From: Deltaproteobacteria bacterium
GTDB taxonomy: Bacteria > Lernaellota > Lernaellaia > JACKCT01
Reading direction: 5' to 3'
Length of the DNA stretch: 64,000 nucleotides
Assembly: GCA_020633895.1 (NCBI GenBank)
Contig: JACKCT010000002.1
Location: forward strand, 434,001 to 498,000
The notes beneath the pieces were generated by a model, which saw only the letters and a program-made list of their open reading frames with translations, was not told the origin of the DNA and searched no databases. The translations under genes and the position numbers were made by a program. Shown here one piece after another: positions 1-8,100 of this stretch (within the stretch, counting starts at the first letter, position 1; every line of letters starts with the position of its first letter).

Positions 1-42
1 CTGGCGTTTTTGAGCCTGACGTTTCGTGGTCTTCTTGGTCAT
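1..42 (-). CDS. Possible start of a protein gene cut by the left edge
   Basis: An open frame on the minus strand starts with ATG at 40-42 and runs off the window. Only 14 codons are visible (MTKKTTKRQAQKRQ), a very basic start. An AGGGG run lies 6 nt before the ATG, a good ribosome binding site. The same frame stays open upstream to the end of hicA, so a longer start cannot be excluded. If real it would be the third gene of the hicBA transcript. No function can be given from so little sequence. Confidence 0.3.
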   Translation of the reverse strand, partial: MTKKTTKRQAQKRQ

Positions 43-155
43 TCGGTACCCCTGGAAAACAAGCCCTTCCTCGTAGCAAATGGGCGTGCCCGTGTAAAGC
101 AAATCGGTTCGCGGCGAAAGACGATTCGAGGCGGAGTGATTTCGGAATTCGGCGA

Positions 156-392
156 TCAATTATTAAGAAGCGCGACGAACTCGTCGACGGACAGATTGGC
201 CTGCTTGAGGATATTTTTCAGAGTCCCGCGTTTGATGTCGGCCACGTGATGAGGGACAACGACCATCGCGTCCGGCCGGGCCGGATGTTTCATGACGACA
301 TGGCTGCCCCGTTGCCGGACCACCGTCAGGCCGGCCTTTTCCAGGGCACGGATCGCGTTCTTGGGTTTGACGACCGGAAGTTTCTCCCCCAC
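156..392 (-). CDS. hicA: HicA family mRNA interferase toxin
   Basis: This 78-residue protein has the HicA/YcfA layout: a small dsRBD-like fold with the conserved GSH motif (His31 is the expected catalytic residue), a VVVPHH segment and the C-terminal pattern KRGTLKNILKQANLSVDEF. HicA toxins cleave mRNA and tmRNA and stop translation until bound by HicB. The length is normal for the family. The gene lies 6 nt downstream of hicB, so the two are certainly co-transcribed. The order antitoxin then toxin is one of the two orders known for this family. Identity is seen from the motifs; toxicity in this host is inferred. Confidence 0.9.
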   Translation of the reverse strand: MGEKLPVVKPKNAIRALEKAGLTVVRQRGSHVVMKHPARPDAMVVVPHHVADIKRGTLKNILKQANLSVDEFVALLNN

Positions 393-398
393 GGAACG

Positions 399-644
399 TC
401 ACGCACCCATGGCAATTTCGAGTTTTTCGATCATAGCGGGAGTAGAGACGTCAGGCGGGATGGGGCGGCCCTCGTCTTCGAGGACTTCGAGGTAGAGGCG
501 AATGGCGTCGGCGGCCATTTCGCGCGCTTCGTCCAGGGTTTCGCCCTGCGTGACGCATCCCGGCAGCGCGGGGACATGGACGACATACCCGCCTTCCTCG
601 GCCGGTTCGAAAAGCACCGTGTACGAATGGACTGTCTGCGCCAT
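399..644 (-). CDS. hicB: HicB family antitoxin, short form
   Basis: This 81-residue protein has the HicB fold signature: a YTVLFEPAEEGGYVVHVPALPGC strand pair (partial RNase H-like domain) followed by GETLDEAREMAADAIRLYLE. HicB binds HicA and neutralises it. Many HicB proteins carry a C-terminal helix-turn-helix or ribbon-helix-helix domain for autoregulation. This one ends about 20 residues after the core helix, so it is a short form without a visible DNA-binding domain. A GGAGG run sits 9 nt upstream of the ATG. The hicA start follows after 6 nt. Confidence 0.9.
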   Translation of the reverse strand: MAQTVHSYTVLFEPAEEGGYVVHVPALPGCVTQGETLDEAREMAADAIRLYLEVLEDEGRPIPPDVSTPAMIEKLEIAMGA

Positions 645-826
645 GATGTCGCCTCCACGATGGCCGTCACCGCGCGGGAAAGTATATCAGCCGGGCCACC
701 TCGGTCAAACGGAAATCGCTCCGAATCGAGAGGCCTTCGGGCCGTGAAATGTCGCGCTCTTGACCGGACTTGACATCATCGCCCGGGCGGCGCTTCATGG
801 GGCATCAATCCAAGAGGAGTGCGTCG

Positions 827-2038
827 ATGCCGGTGAAATTGGGCATTGAGAATTTCATGGAGCGCCCGCGGGAGTACATCGGCAAGCGGCGGGTGGGGTT
901 GTTGATCAATCAGACCTCCTACTCGCCGTCGATGGTGGGTCTGCTGGACTATTGCCTGCGCTCCGAGCAGGTGGCCTGCGGCGCGGTTTTCGCCCCCGAG
1001 CACGGTCTTTACGGCGCCCGGCAGGACATGGAGCAGGTCGACGAGACCAAGCTTCCCGACGGCACGCCGGTCTATTCGCTGTACGGCACCAAGCCCGGAT
1101 CCCTCACCCCCGACGGCGAGATGCTGGCCGATCTGGACGCGGTGATCTTCGACATCCAGGACGTGGGCAGCCGCTACTATACCTTCATCTGGTCGATGGC
1201 CCTTTGCATGAAGGCGTGCGCCGAGCACGGCAAGGCGATGGTGGTGCTCGACCGGCCCAACCCGCTGGGCGGGAGCGTCGTTTCCGGCACGGTGCAGACG
1301 CAGAACTTCCTGTCCTTCGTCGGGATGCATCCGGTGCCGGTGCGCCACGGGATGACGGCCGGCGAAATGGCCCGGCTGCTCAAGGGGCATTTCCATTACG
1401 ACTGCGAGCTGATCGTGGTGCCCATGGACAACTGGCACCGGGATATGTGGTTCGACCAGACGCAGCTTCCGTGGATTCCCCCGTCGCCGAACATGCCCCA
1501 TTCGAGCACCGCCGCCGTCTATCCGGGCGGGTGCCTGCTGGAAGGCACGAACATCAGCGAGGGGCGCGGGACCACGACGCCGTTCGAACTGGTGGGCGCG
1601 CCGTGGATTGTCGCCGAGGATCTGGCGACGGCGCTCAACGACCTGAAGCTGCCGGGCGTGGCGTTCCGACCGTCGTACTTCGTGCCCAAGTTTCAGAAGT
1701 ACGCGGACCAGCAGTGCGGCGGCGTGTTCGTCCATCTGCGGGATCGGGACGTGGCGGACACCTTCGAGGCGTATTGCCACCTGATCGGCACGGTCAAGGC
1801 GATGTATCCCGACCAGTTCGCTTGGCGCGACCAGCCCTACGAGTTCGTCAAGGACATCCCGGCCATCGACCTGCTGTTCGGCTCGGACGGCCTGCGCAAG
1901 GGCGTGGACGCGGGCAAGCCGGTGGGCGAGATCTTGGAGCCGACGCGCCGTGACGCGGTCCTGTTCGACGGAATGCGTCAGGAGTATTTGCTCTATCGGC
2001 TCTCCGAGGGCGGACGACCCGCCGCCCACATGTGGTAG
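827..2038 (+). CDS. DUF1343 family protein (NamZ-type exo-beta-N-acetylmuramidase)
   Basis: The 403-residue product matches the DUF1343 family over its whole length: GLLINQTSYSP near the N terminus, FAPEHGLYGARQDME, the DLDAVIFDIQDVGSRYYTF segment, VVLDRPNPLGG, and EGTNISEGRGTTTPFE. The characterised member, NamZ, removes N-acetylmuramic acid from peptidoglycan fragments, so a role in cell-wall recycling is likely. The start at 827 is chosen because AGAGGAG lies 7 nt before it; an in-frame ATG at 770 has no such site. No signal peptide is visible in the short form, which would suggest a cytoplasmic enzyme. A rho-independent terminator follows at 2177. The gene stands alone between hicBA and a convergent gene pair. 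Confidence 0.88.
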   Translation: MPVKLGIENFMERPREYIGKRRVGLLINQTSYSPSMVGLLDYCLRSEQVACGAVFAPEHGLYGARQDMEQVDETKLPDGTPVYSLYGTKPGSLTPDGEMLADLDAVIFDIQDVGSRYYTFIWSMALCMKACAEHGKAMVVLDRPNPLGGSVVSGTVQTQNFLSFVGMHPVPVRHGMTAGEMARLLKGHFHYDCELIVVPMDNWHRDMWFDQTQLPWIPPSPNMPHSSTAAVYPGGCLLEGTNISEGRGTTTPFELVGAPWIVAEDLATALNDLKLPGVAFRPSYFVPKFQKYADQQCGGVFVHLRDRDVADTFEAYCHLIGTVKAMYPDQFAWRDQPYEFVKDIPAIDLLFGSDGLRKGVDAGKPVGEILEPTRRDAVLFDGMRQEYLLYRLSEGGRPAAHMW

Positions 2039-2176
2039 GCGATCGGCAGCAGACACGCCGAACGCACGAGAACGTTTCCCATCTCCGTTGGCCGCGCGTC
2101 GGCGGGGTTTGAGTTGGTGCTTCAAGTTAGGATCGTCATTTAGCACGGTGAAACGATGAGGCAAGGTTAGGGGTGA

Positions 2177-2210
2177 GGCCGCGGTGAACAGCCGCGGCCG
2201 TTCGTTTTTG
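2177..2210 (+). terminator. Rho-independent terminator after the DUF1343 gene
   Basis: An 8-bp GC stem (GGCCGCGG / CCGCGGCC) with a 7-nt loop is followed a few bases later by five T residues. It lies about 140 nt after the stop at 2038, in a gap that otherwise shows no gene. Confidence 0.75.
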
Positions 2211-2221
2211 ATCGATGAATT

Positions 2222-2854
2222 CTACTCCGGGGGCGTCGGCGTTTGGCCGTCGAATTCCTCGATGGCGCCGGGGCGCAGGCGTTCGATCTCATCACGCGCC
2301 TTCGGCGCGGTCGTCGCCGGCCCCGTTTCCTCCACCACGCGCTTGAGATTATCCAGATACGTGCGCATCTTGTTGAGGTAGATACGCTTTCCCGCCACCC
2401 CCCACACCATGCGATAAAACCACCCCTGGGGACGCACGCTCATGGACTGCACGACGCGCGTTGCGTCGCCCACCGGCGTCAGACGGTACTCGTAGATGCC
2501 GCGAAAAATCCCGTCGACAAAATGCGCCTCCAGGTGACGCGGGCCGTCGAGCCTGGTGATCCGCACGGTCCAGGTGGGGTGCGTGGGGACGTCGAGGGTC
2601 ATGACGATGCGCTTGCCCACGTGGGGCGCCCGGCCGTCGGGGAAGGCCAGGGAAAGCTCGGGGTCGTCGTTCCATTTGGCGATGAGGTCTTCGTCGATCA
2701 GGAAGGGCCACACCACCTCGGGGGCGGCGTCGACCGTCACCGCCACCTCGTGCCGGCGGGCGTCGGCATGGGCGACATGAGGCGTCGTCGTCAGGCCCAA
2801 GACGACAAGAAAAAACGCGACGGCCCAAAACCGTCGCGTTGTCGTTGCGAACAT
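2222..2854 (-). CDS. Exported SRPBCC (START-like) domain protein
   Basis: This is a 210-residue protein with a signal peptide (Arg residues, hydrophobic stretch to about residue 26, cleavage near AHA-DA). The mature part reads as an SRPBCC / polyketide-cyclase-like fold: VAVTVDAAPEVVWPFLID near the start, a VGDATRVVQSMSVRP strand and a long amphipathic C-terminal helix (LNKMRTYLDNLKRVVEE). This fold binds hydrophobic ligands in a deep pocket; the ligand cannot be told. It starts 19 nt after the stop of the upstream gene at 2874, so the two probably form one transcript. Its own ribosome binding site is weak, which fits translational coupling. Confidence 0.75.
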   Translation of the reverse strand: MFATTTRRFWAVAFFLVVLGLTTTPHVAHADARRHEVAVTVDAAPEVVWPFLIDEDLIAKWNDDPELSLAFPDGRAPHVGKRIVMTLDVPTHPTWTVRITRLDGPRHLEAHFVDGIFRGIYEYRLTPVGDATRVVQSMSVRPQGWFYRMVWGVAGKRIYLNKMRTYLDNLKRVVEETGPATTAPKARDEIERLRPGAIEEFDGQTPTPPE

Positions 2855-2873
2855 CGAATAACTTAGGGCGACG

Positions 2874-4226
2874 CTATTCGTCGTCCGAGTGGCGCATCTT
2901 CGCCAGGGCGCCCAGGTCCACCCGGAGCTGATCGCTCATGTCGGTGAAGGCCGCGGCGATGGCTTCGCGTCGGTCGGCGGCCAGTTCCTCGAGCAGCTTC
3001 GTGTTGAACTCGTCCAGGTTCTCCAGCGTCACCAGCGCCGCGACGTTCTTGTCGTTTTGCAGCAGATCCAGCGCGCTGACGTCGAAGCCCATCGGGCTGT
3101 AGGCGATGACCTTCACCGGCTCGGCCATCTCGATCAGTTCGCCGAGCATGGCCTTGACCGTGTCGTCGGTGAAACGTTCGTTGGCGACCACGAACAGCAG
3201 GTGGTTGGTCACGCCCGGGGCGAAGAGCAGATCCACCTTGGCCCCGGCGTCGGAGACGTAGATGTTCTCCGTCGAGTAGCCGATCTTGATGAGCATGTTG
3301 ATCAGGAAGGTGCGAATCGTCCACGTGCCCATGACGTATTCGCGATTCTGGTCGGGAAGAGTGATCAGGCGGCTGATGCGCTGCTCCTCGATGGGCTCGC
3401 CGTTGGGCATGGTGATGCCCGCGTCCTTCAGGGCTTGCAGGGCCGCCCGGTCCTTGGCGCGAATCGCCGCCTGGCCGGTGTTCCGGTCGAACACGACGAT
3501 CTCCTCGCCCAGAAAATCCAGTTCGAAAAGCTTGTCGATGTAATACTCGGTCTCTTCCCGGTTCTCGATCGTGGACATGAACTCGTCGAGCACCAGCGAA
3601 TTTTTGCCGGAGCGAAACGCGCTTAAGAAGCCGTCGAGCTTGCCGTCCCGCAGGAGATTGGCCAGCTCCATGCTGCGGTCGTCGGGCTTGTTGGGGTTGA
3701 TGCCCAGAAACGGCGGATCGACCGGCTCGGTGACGCCTCGGGCGTCCCACTTGAGCTTGCGGTCGCGCACGCCCTGCTTTTTGAAGGCGTTGTTGATGTC
3801 GCCGACGAGGCTTTCGAGGACCGCGTCCTCCACGCCCAGCGGGCCCACCTGGCCGACCTCCAGACGCAGTTCCAGCGCCGCCTTGGACTTGTTGGTCTGG
3901 CCCGGGTCGTCCCAGACGTTTTCCTCGGGCGACGAATCGGCGCCTTCGGGCGGGGGGGCGGCGGCCGAACGGGTCTGGACTTTCAGGTAGACAGTCAGGT
4001 CGGGCGCCGGCAGGAACATCTCGCCCATGGACACCGAATCGCCGCCGGGGAACATCACCTCGGGGGCCACGTCGCCGGCGTCCACGCCGAAGCGCGAGAG
4101 GACCTCTTTCTTGGCGCCGTAGATCACCCCTTGGTGGCCGCTGTTGGACAACTCCTCGAGCAGGGACGACCAACTGAAATTGGAAACCTGCACCACGCAT
4201 GTCCGGCGGGCGAGATTCTGAATCAT
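2874..4226 (-). CDS. Uncharacterised 450-residue cytoplasmic protein
   Basis: I do not recognise this protein. It has no signal peptide and no membrane segment. The N-terminal third contains a beta-rich segment, then an Ala/Pro-rich linker near residues 105-130, then a mostly helical middle with several acidic patches. The C-terminal third has a helix (TWTIRTFLINMLIKIGY), a VDLLFAPG strand, LLFVVANERF and EPVKVIAYSP, an alternating order that loosely recalls a restriction-endonuclease-like core; this is only a suggestion. The start at 4226 is preferred because a GGGAG run precedes it, while the longer frame has no site and reads through intergenic-like sequence. It is followed at 19 nt by the SRPBCC gene. 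Confidence 0.7.
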   Translation of the reverse strand: MIQNLARRTCVVQVSNFSWSSLLEELSNSGHQGVIYGAKKEVLSRFGVDAGDVAPEVMFPGGDSVSMGEMFLPAPDLTVYLKVQTRSAAAPPPEGADSSPEENVWDDPGQTNKSKAALELRLEVGQVGPLGVEDAVLESLVGDINNAFKKQGVRDRKLKWDARGVTEPVDPPFLGINPNKPDDRSMELANLLRDGKLDGFLSAFRSGKNSLVLDEFMSTIENREETEYYIDKLFELDFLGEEIVVFDRNTGQAAIRAKDRAALQALKDAGITMPNGEPIEEQRISRLITLPDQNREYVMGTWTIRTFLINMLIKIGYSTENIYVSDAGAKVDLLFAPGVTNHLLFVVANERFTDDTVKAMLGELIEMAEPVKVIAYSPMGFDVSALDLLQNDKNVAALVTLENLDEFNTKLLEELAADRREAIAAAFTDMSDQLRVDLGALAKMRHSDDE

Positions 4227-4409
4227 GGAGGGCGCTCCCTTCGCTTGGGGCGAGTCCGTTACCGACGTTGATACGATAAAATTTATGCTAGGCAGGCCTG
4301 GGGAGGCCGTCAAGGCGTCGTCGGCTCGCCGAGCATGGTATCTCGTGTCTTTTCGGCAAGTTCGGTCAACGGCCCAAGGGGAAAGATGCACTAAGGCGGC
4401 GCGGGGCCG

Positions 4410-4847
4410 TCAGATCCGGATGCATTCGTCGCAGACGCCCCGGATCTGGATCTCCACATCCCCGGCTTTGAGGGCCTTGGGCGTGTGGGCGGCGCGACCG
4501 GCGGCCACGGCCAGTTCAGGCAGGCATTCGACGCTGCCGCATTCGGTGCAGATGAAGTGGGGGTGGCGCACCTCGCCCTGGTGTTCGGCGTCGATGAATT
4601 CGAAACGCCAGGTCCGGTCGCCCAACTCCGTGCGACGCAGCAGGCCGACCTCGGCCAGGTCCACCAGATTGCGATAGAGCGTCGCCCGATCGGCCACCGA
4701 CGGGCCCAGGGCCTCCACCACTTCGGCGTGGCTCAGCGGGCGGCCGTCGCGCATCAGCAGCGAAAGCACCGCGATCCGCGACCCGGTTGCGCGCAAACCG
4801 CCTCGATGCAGCGCCTCGCGAATTTTTTCGACGGTGTCGATCGCCAT
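4410..4847 (-). CDS. Fur family metalloregulator
   Basis: The 145-residue product has the Fur architecture: an N-terminal winged helix (GLRATGSRIAVLSLL ... SHAEVVEAL ... DRATLYRNLVDLAEVGLL) and a dimerisation domain with HPHFICTECG and a final CDEC. Cys100/Cys103 and Cys139/Cys142 form the two CxxC pairs of the structural zinc site. Fur-type proteins repress iron, zinc or peroxide-defence genes; which of these it senses cannot be decided from the sequence. AAAGGA lies about 7 nt before the chosen ATG; a longer frame to 5033 lacks a site. The gene points away from the surface-protein cluster that starts at 5020, and the AT-richer 170-bp gap between them probably holds both promoters. Confidence 0.88.
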   Translation of the reverse strand: MAIDTVEKIREALHRGGLRATGSRIAVLSLLMRDGRPLSHAEVVEALGPSVADRATLYRNLVDLAEVGLLRRTELGDRTWRFEFIDAEHQGEVRHPHFICTECGSVECLPELAVAAGRAAHTPKALKAGDVEIQIRGVCDECIRI

Positions 4848-5019
4848 GGCCAAGTCCTTTGCCCGCCGTCGAAATTCGCCCCGGCGGACGGGATTCAAAA
4901 TTCTATCGCGCCCGCCGAAGGATGGCAAATCCGGCGCTGGAGGACGCGAAAAATCTTCTAACCGATTCGCGCTGAATTCTGCTAACGTTACCGACATGTA
5001 ATGCATTGGGAGGGTGACG

Positions 5020-5649
5020 ATGAAAACAATCATGGGCGGCGTGCGCGCCGCGTTTCCGCTCTTGCTACTGCTCTTGCTACTGCTCCTGCTACCGCTTCTG
5101 ATCGCTGTTCCGGCGCGGGCCGACTACGATGACGACGACGAGGAGGAAGTGCCCGAGCCCGATATCTACATCGTGAGCGCCGGGGAAATCGCCGACAACG
5201 TCGTCGAGATCACGGTGCGTTACGACAATGCCGAGCGGCTGTTCTACCTGGATCGGGTCAGCTATTCCCAAGGCACCAAGACCATCGTCGATGCCCAGCG
5301 GTTTCGTGACTTCCTCCCCCCGGGTTCGCTGCCCGGCAGCGGAAGAGTGACTTTGACGGACCCCTGCGCGCCCCACGGCACCAACGACTATCGCCTCAGC
5401 AAATACGACGACACCGGCTACGAGATCATCCGCTGGGGGCAGGATACCGAACGCGTTTTCGTCCATGGGCCGAACGAGGATTGCGGCGACGCTTCGTCGA
5501 GCGACGACGATGATGACGATGACGACGACAACAGCGCCTGCGGATGCACCGTCGTCGGAGACGGCGACGGATCGCGGGTCGGGCTGGCACTTGCGATGTT
5601 GGCGATCGGCGCGCTGGCGCTGCGTCGCGGGCAAGGGAGGCGTCCATGA
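5020..5649 (+). CDS. Exported Asp-rich protein with MYXO-CTERM-like tail, cluster gene 1
   Basis: This 209-residue protein has a very Leu-rich signal peptide (Leu runs at about residues 13-28, cleavage near ARA-DY), then a DDDDEEE patch, a single compact domain of about 100 residues with two Cys residues, an Asp run, and a C-terminal tail: ACGC, GDGDGSRV, one hydrophobic helix and a basic RRGQGRR end. The tail fits the MYXO-CTERM sorting signal, which in Myxococcota is processed by a myxosortase so that the protein ends at the outer surface. GGGAGGG precedes the ATG at 5020; a GTG at 5014 is in frame but sits inside that site. Its stop overlaps the next start (ATGA). Confidence 0.82.
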   Translation: MKTIMGGVRAAFPLLLLLLLLLLLPLLIAVPARADYDDDDEEEVPEPDIYIVSAGEIADNVVEITVRYDNAERLFYLDRVSYSQGTKTIVDAQRFRDFLPPGSLPGSGRVTLTDPCAPHGTNDYRLSKYDDTGYEIIRWGQDTERVFVHGPNEDCGDASSSDDDDDDDDDNSACGCTVVGDGDGSRVGLALAMLAIGALALRRGQGRRP

Positions 5650-6752
5650 CTTGGCGAGCTTGGTTGCTGGGCCTGTTTCTACTCGCGGGCCTGAGCTTCG
5701 TGGCGCTGCCGGTCTTCGCCGACTACGCGGACGACGATGACGACGACGACGACGACGACGATTATGAACCGCCCACGATCGACGAGGGGCTGGCCAATTA
5801 CGGGATGTGGCTCGACGAACCGGCTGTGACGAAACGCCGGGTGCGGCTGCGCGTCTACGCCAGGCTCAAGGAGCTCTATTTTTCGATTCGGCGGAAGTCG
5901 AGCGCCGGCGATCATTGGATTGTGACGCCCCAGCGCTTGGAAGAGTACGCCGTGTCGTTCAAGACCGACGAGTTCGGTCGCGAGTATGTCGACGTGATCG
6001 ATACCTGCGTGCCGTTCGGATCGGTGACGTATTATCTGGCCAAGGAATATCACGATGGTTATGAATTCTTGCCGCTGTACGCGGTCTACGACGGTAATAT
6101 TCTCGAACGTTTTGTCGATATCGAATCGGGAGAAAACGATTGCGTTCAGGATAACCCGGAAATTGAGTATCCCGATTTTCCCAACGACGGGAGCGACTAC
6201 GAATTTTCGATGGCGGTGTATGGCCTGGGAATCGCCGAGGTCAAGCAAGTCGGGTTGGACGTTCATCTTCGAGTCGATTTTCGGCGGACCGAATATACCG
6301 TGAACATGGATCGTTCCCACGATTATTCGGATGTCCACGAACTGTTACCGGAGGGACAACTTTCTGATTTGGACGAAGGTGTGCTGCAATTCGATGAGGA
6401 GAAGGAGGTCTATTTCGTCGAAATCGTCGACGAATGCGTCCCGGAAGGCTGGGTTCTATATAGGGCGTTCAAGCATTTCTCGGATGGTCATGACGATGAT
6501 TGGGTCGGCGGCCAAGAACACACCAGCGATGTGCACGGGACCGCCGAAGAATGCGGTCGCTATGAGAATCCGGGGTACGGCGACGGTGACGCTTCCGGCG
6601 ATGACGGCGATAGCGATACCTCCGAGGACGACGACAACGGCGCCTGCGGATGCACCGTCGCGGGAGACGGCGACGGATCGCGGGTCGGGTTGGCGCTGGC
6701 GATGTTGATTGTCGGCGCGCTGGCGCTGCGTCGCGGGCGGGGGAGGTCGTGA
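5646..6752 (+). CDS. Exported Asp-rich protein with MYXO-CTERM-like tail, cluster gene 2
   Basis: This 368-residue protein has a signal peptide (cleavage near VFA-DY) followed by eleven Asp residues. The body holds two copies of the domain found once in gene 1: copy one at about residues 45-165 and copy two at about 185-310, each with the order strand-rich start, Y/F-rich segment, and a CVPxG motif (CVPFGS, CVPEGW). A second acidic linker follows, then ACGC, GDGDGSRV, a helix and an Arg-rich end almost identical to gene 1. The duplicated domain and the shared tail show that genes 1 and 2 are relatives. The start overlaps the stop of gene 1; GGGAGG lies just before it. Function unknown; a surface location is inferred. 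Confidence 0.82.
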   Translation: MTWRAWLLGLFLLAGLSFVALPVFADYADDDDDDDDDDDYEPPTIDEGLANYGMWLDEPAVTKRRVRLRVYARLKELYFSIRRKSSAGDHWIVTPQRLEEYAVSFKTDEFGREYVDVIDTCVPFGSVTYYLAKEYHDGYEFLPLYAVYDGNILERFVDIESGENDCVQDNPEIEYPDFPNDGSDYEFSMAVYGLGIAEVKQVGLDVHLRVDFRRTEYTVNMDRSHDYSDVHELLPEGQLSDLDEGVLQFDEEKEVYFVEIVDECVPEGWVLYRAFKHFSDGHDDDWVGGQEHTSDVHGTAEECGRYENPGYGDGDASGDDGDSDTSEDDDNGACGCTVAGDGDGSRVGLALAMLIVGALALRRGRGRS

Positions 6753-7687
6753 TGCAAAAACGATGGTGGATCGGCGCCATGGCGGCGGCGTTGTTGATGG
6801 CCGCATCTCCCGCTTGGGCGGATTACGCGGACGACGATTGGGAAGATCGATGGTATTACTGCACCGCGGACCACGCCAACAACAGTACGCAAGCGAACGA
6901 ACTGCTGACGCGAAATTTAGATCCCGACTCTGACGACTACGACGACGACTACTATGACGACGACTACTATGACGACGACTACTATGACGACGACGATGAT
7001 TTTGATGGTGAGCAGAGAGATCCGGTGTATTCGCTCTCGTACGCGCAGCAAATAGACGAGGGCGTCCAACTAACGATCTATGTGTCCGATACGACGAGAT
7101 TGTTTTCACTCTGGAGAATTGACGCCGGGCATGTCGTCAATCTCATCCCGACGCAATCTGCGAAGGACTACATAGGGGAGTATTACACCGGAGTCGCTCC
7201 TTTCACCTATACGGACAAGTGCGTTCCGAGCGGTGATTTGTTCTATGTGCTCGTTGAATATGCCGGACCGCCGACCTCGAACTGTGACGACGATACGGCC
7301 GACGATGACACATCCGACGATGACACATCCGACGACGACACATCCGACGATGACACAACTGACGATGACACCGAGGAATGCGTCGCGGAGGGTGATACCG
7401 ATATTGAGGACTCGGAGCCGGTCAATATCGGTTATCACGAGGTCGATATTCAGGTGGAAGGCACCGACGACGAATGCGGAACGGTGCCGATCACCGGCAA
7501 GTGCCCCGCGTCGAGCAGCGGCGGGTCTTACTATGAAGACGACGACGATAACGGCGGATGCGGGTGCGAGTGTCCGGAACATCGTCCGCCGGGCAGCGGG
7601 ATGAAGTCGGGGCTCGGCGAGGGTCTGTTGGCGCTGGCGATGCTGAGCATCGGGGCGGCGGCGCTGCGTCGGTCGCGACGGCGGTGA
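6752..7687 (+). CDS. Exported Asp-rich repeat protein with MYXO-CTERM-like tail, cluster gene 3
   Basis: This 311-residue protein has a signal peptide (cleavage near AWA-DY) and then two low-complexity blocks: three DDDYY units encoded by perfect 15-bp repeats (6941-6985) and a set of DDDTS units (about 7288-7372). Between them lies one copy of the same domain as in genes 1 and 2, recognisable from the CVPSGD motif. After more acidic sequence comes a GCGCEC motif, a helix (LGEGLLALAMLSIGAAAL) and RRSRRR, a MYXO-CTERM-type tail. The ATG overlaps the upstream TGA. The three genes thus form one translationally coupled operon of related surface proteins. Confidence 0.82.
   Translation: MQKRWWIGAMAAALLMAASPAWADYADDDWEDRWYYCTADHANNSTQANELLTRNLDPDSDDYDDDYYDDDYYDDDYYDDDDDFDGEQRDPVYSLSYAQQIDEGVQLTIYVSDTTRLFSLWRIDAGHVVNLIPTQSAKDYIGEYYTGVAPFTYTDKCVPSGDLFYVLVEYAGPPTSNCDDDTADDDTSDDDTSDDDTSDDDTTDDDTEECVAEGDTDIEDSEPVNIGYHEVDIQVEGTDDECGTVPITGKCPASSSGGSYYEDDDDNGGCGCECPEHRPPGSGMKSGLGEGLLALAMLSIGAAALRRSRRR
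6941..6985 (+). repeat. Three perfect 15-bp tandem repeats inside cluster gene 3
   Basis: The unit gacgacgactactat occurs three times without a mismatch and encodes DDDYY. Perfect short repeats of this kind can change copy number by slippage, and 15 bp keeps the reading frame. Confidence 0.9.
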
Positions 7688-7718
7688 CGATCGGGGCGCT
7701 GACGAACGGAGCGACGGC

Positions 7719-8084
7719 ATGAGACGGCCGGTGCCGTTCGCAAGGTGGCTGCGGGCCTATCTGCTCACGCTGCTGTTCGAGATTCCGATTTACGTGGGCC
7801 TGGCGCGGGGACCGGTGAGCGCGGCGCGGGCGGCGTTCGCCGGGTGGCTGGGCAGCACGATCACCCACCCCATGCTCACCTACCTCTGGCCGCGCATTCT
7901 CGCCGATCGCACGGACGCCCTCATCGCGGGGGAGATCGGCGCGGCGGTCATCGAATCGGCGGTGTTGTTCGCCCTGGCGCCCAAGCTCGGCGCGCGTCGA
8001 TCCATCGGCGTCGCCTTCCTGGCCAACGGTGTCAGCTTCGGCGCGAGTGTTGTCGTCCGGCTGATCCGCCGCGCGTATTTCTAA
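7719..8084 (+). CDS. Small inner-membrane protein, unknown function
   Basis: This 121-residue protein has about three to four hydrophobic segments: residues 10-28 (LRAYLLTLLFEIPIYVGL), about 35-55, 65-85 and 92-112, with Arg residues at the expected inner side. I do not recognise a family; the layout resembles small integral proteins of unknown role. A GGAG run lies 7 nt before the ATG. It begins 31 nt after the MYXO-CTERM cluster and may be part of that transcript. Its end is 16 nt from the end of the convergent SUMF1-fold gene. Confidence 0.7.
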   Translation: MRRPVPFARWLRAYLLTLLFEIPIYVGLARGPVSAARAAFAGWLGSTITHPMLTYLWPRILADRTDALIAGEIGAAVIESAVLFALAPKLGARRSIGVAFLANGVSFGASVVVRLIRRAYF

Positions 8085-8100
8085 CCGGATTTCCGTACCG

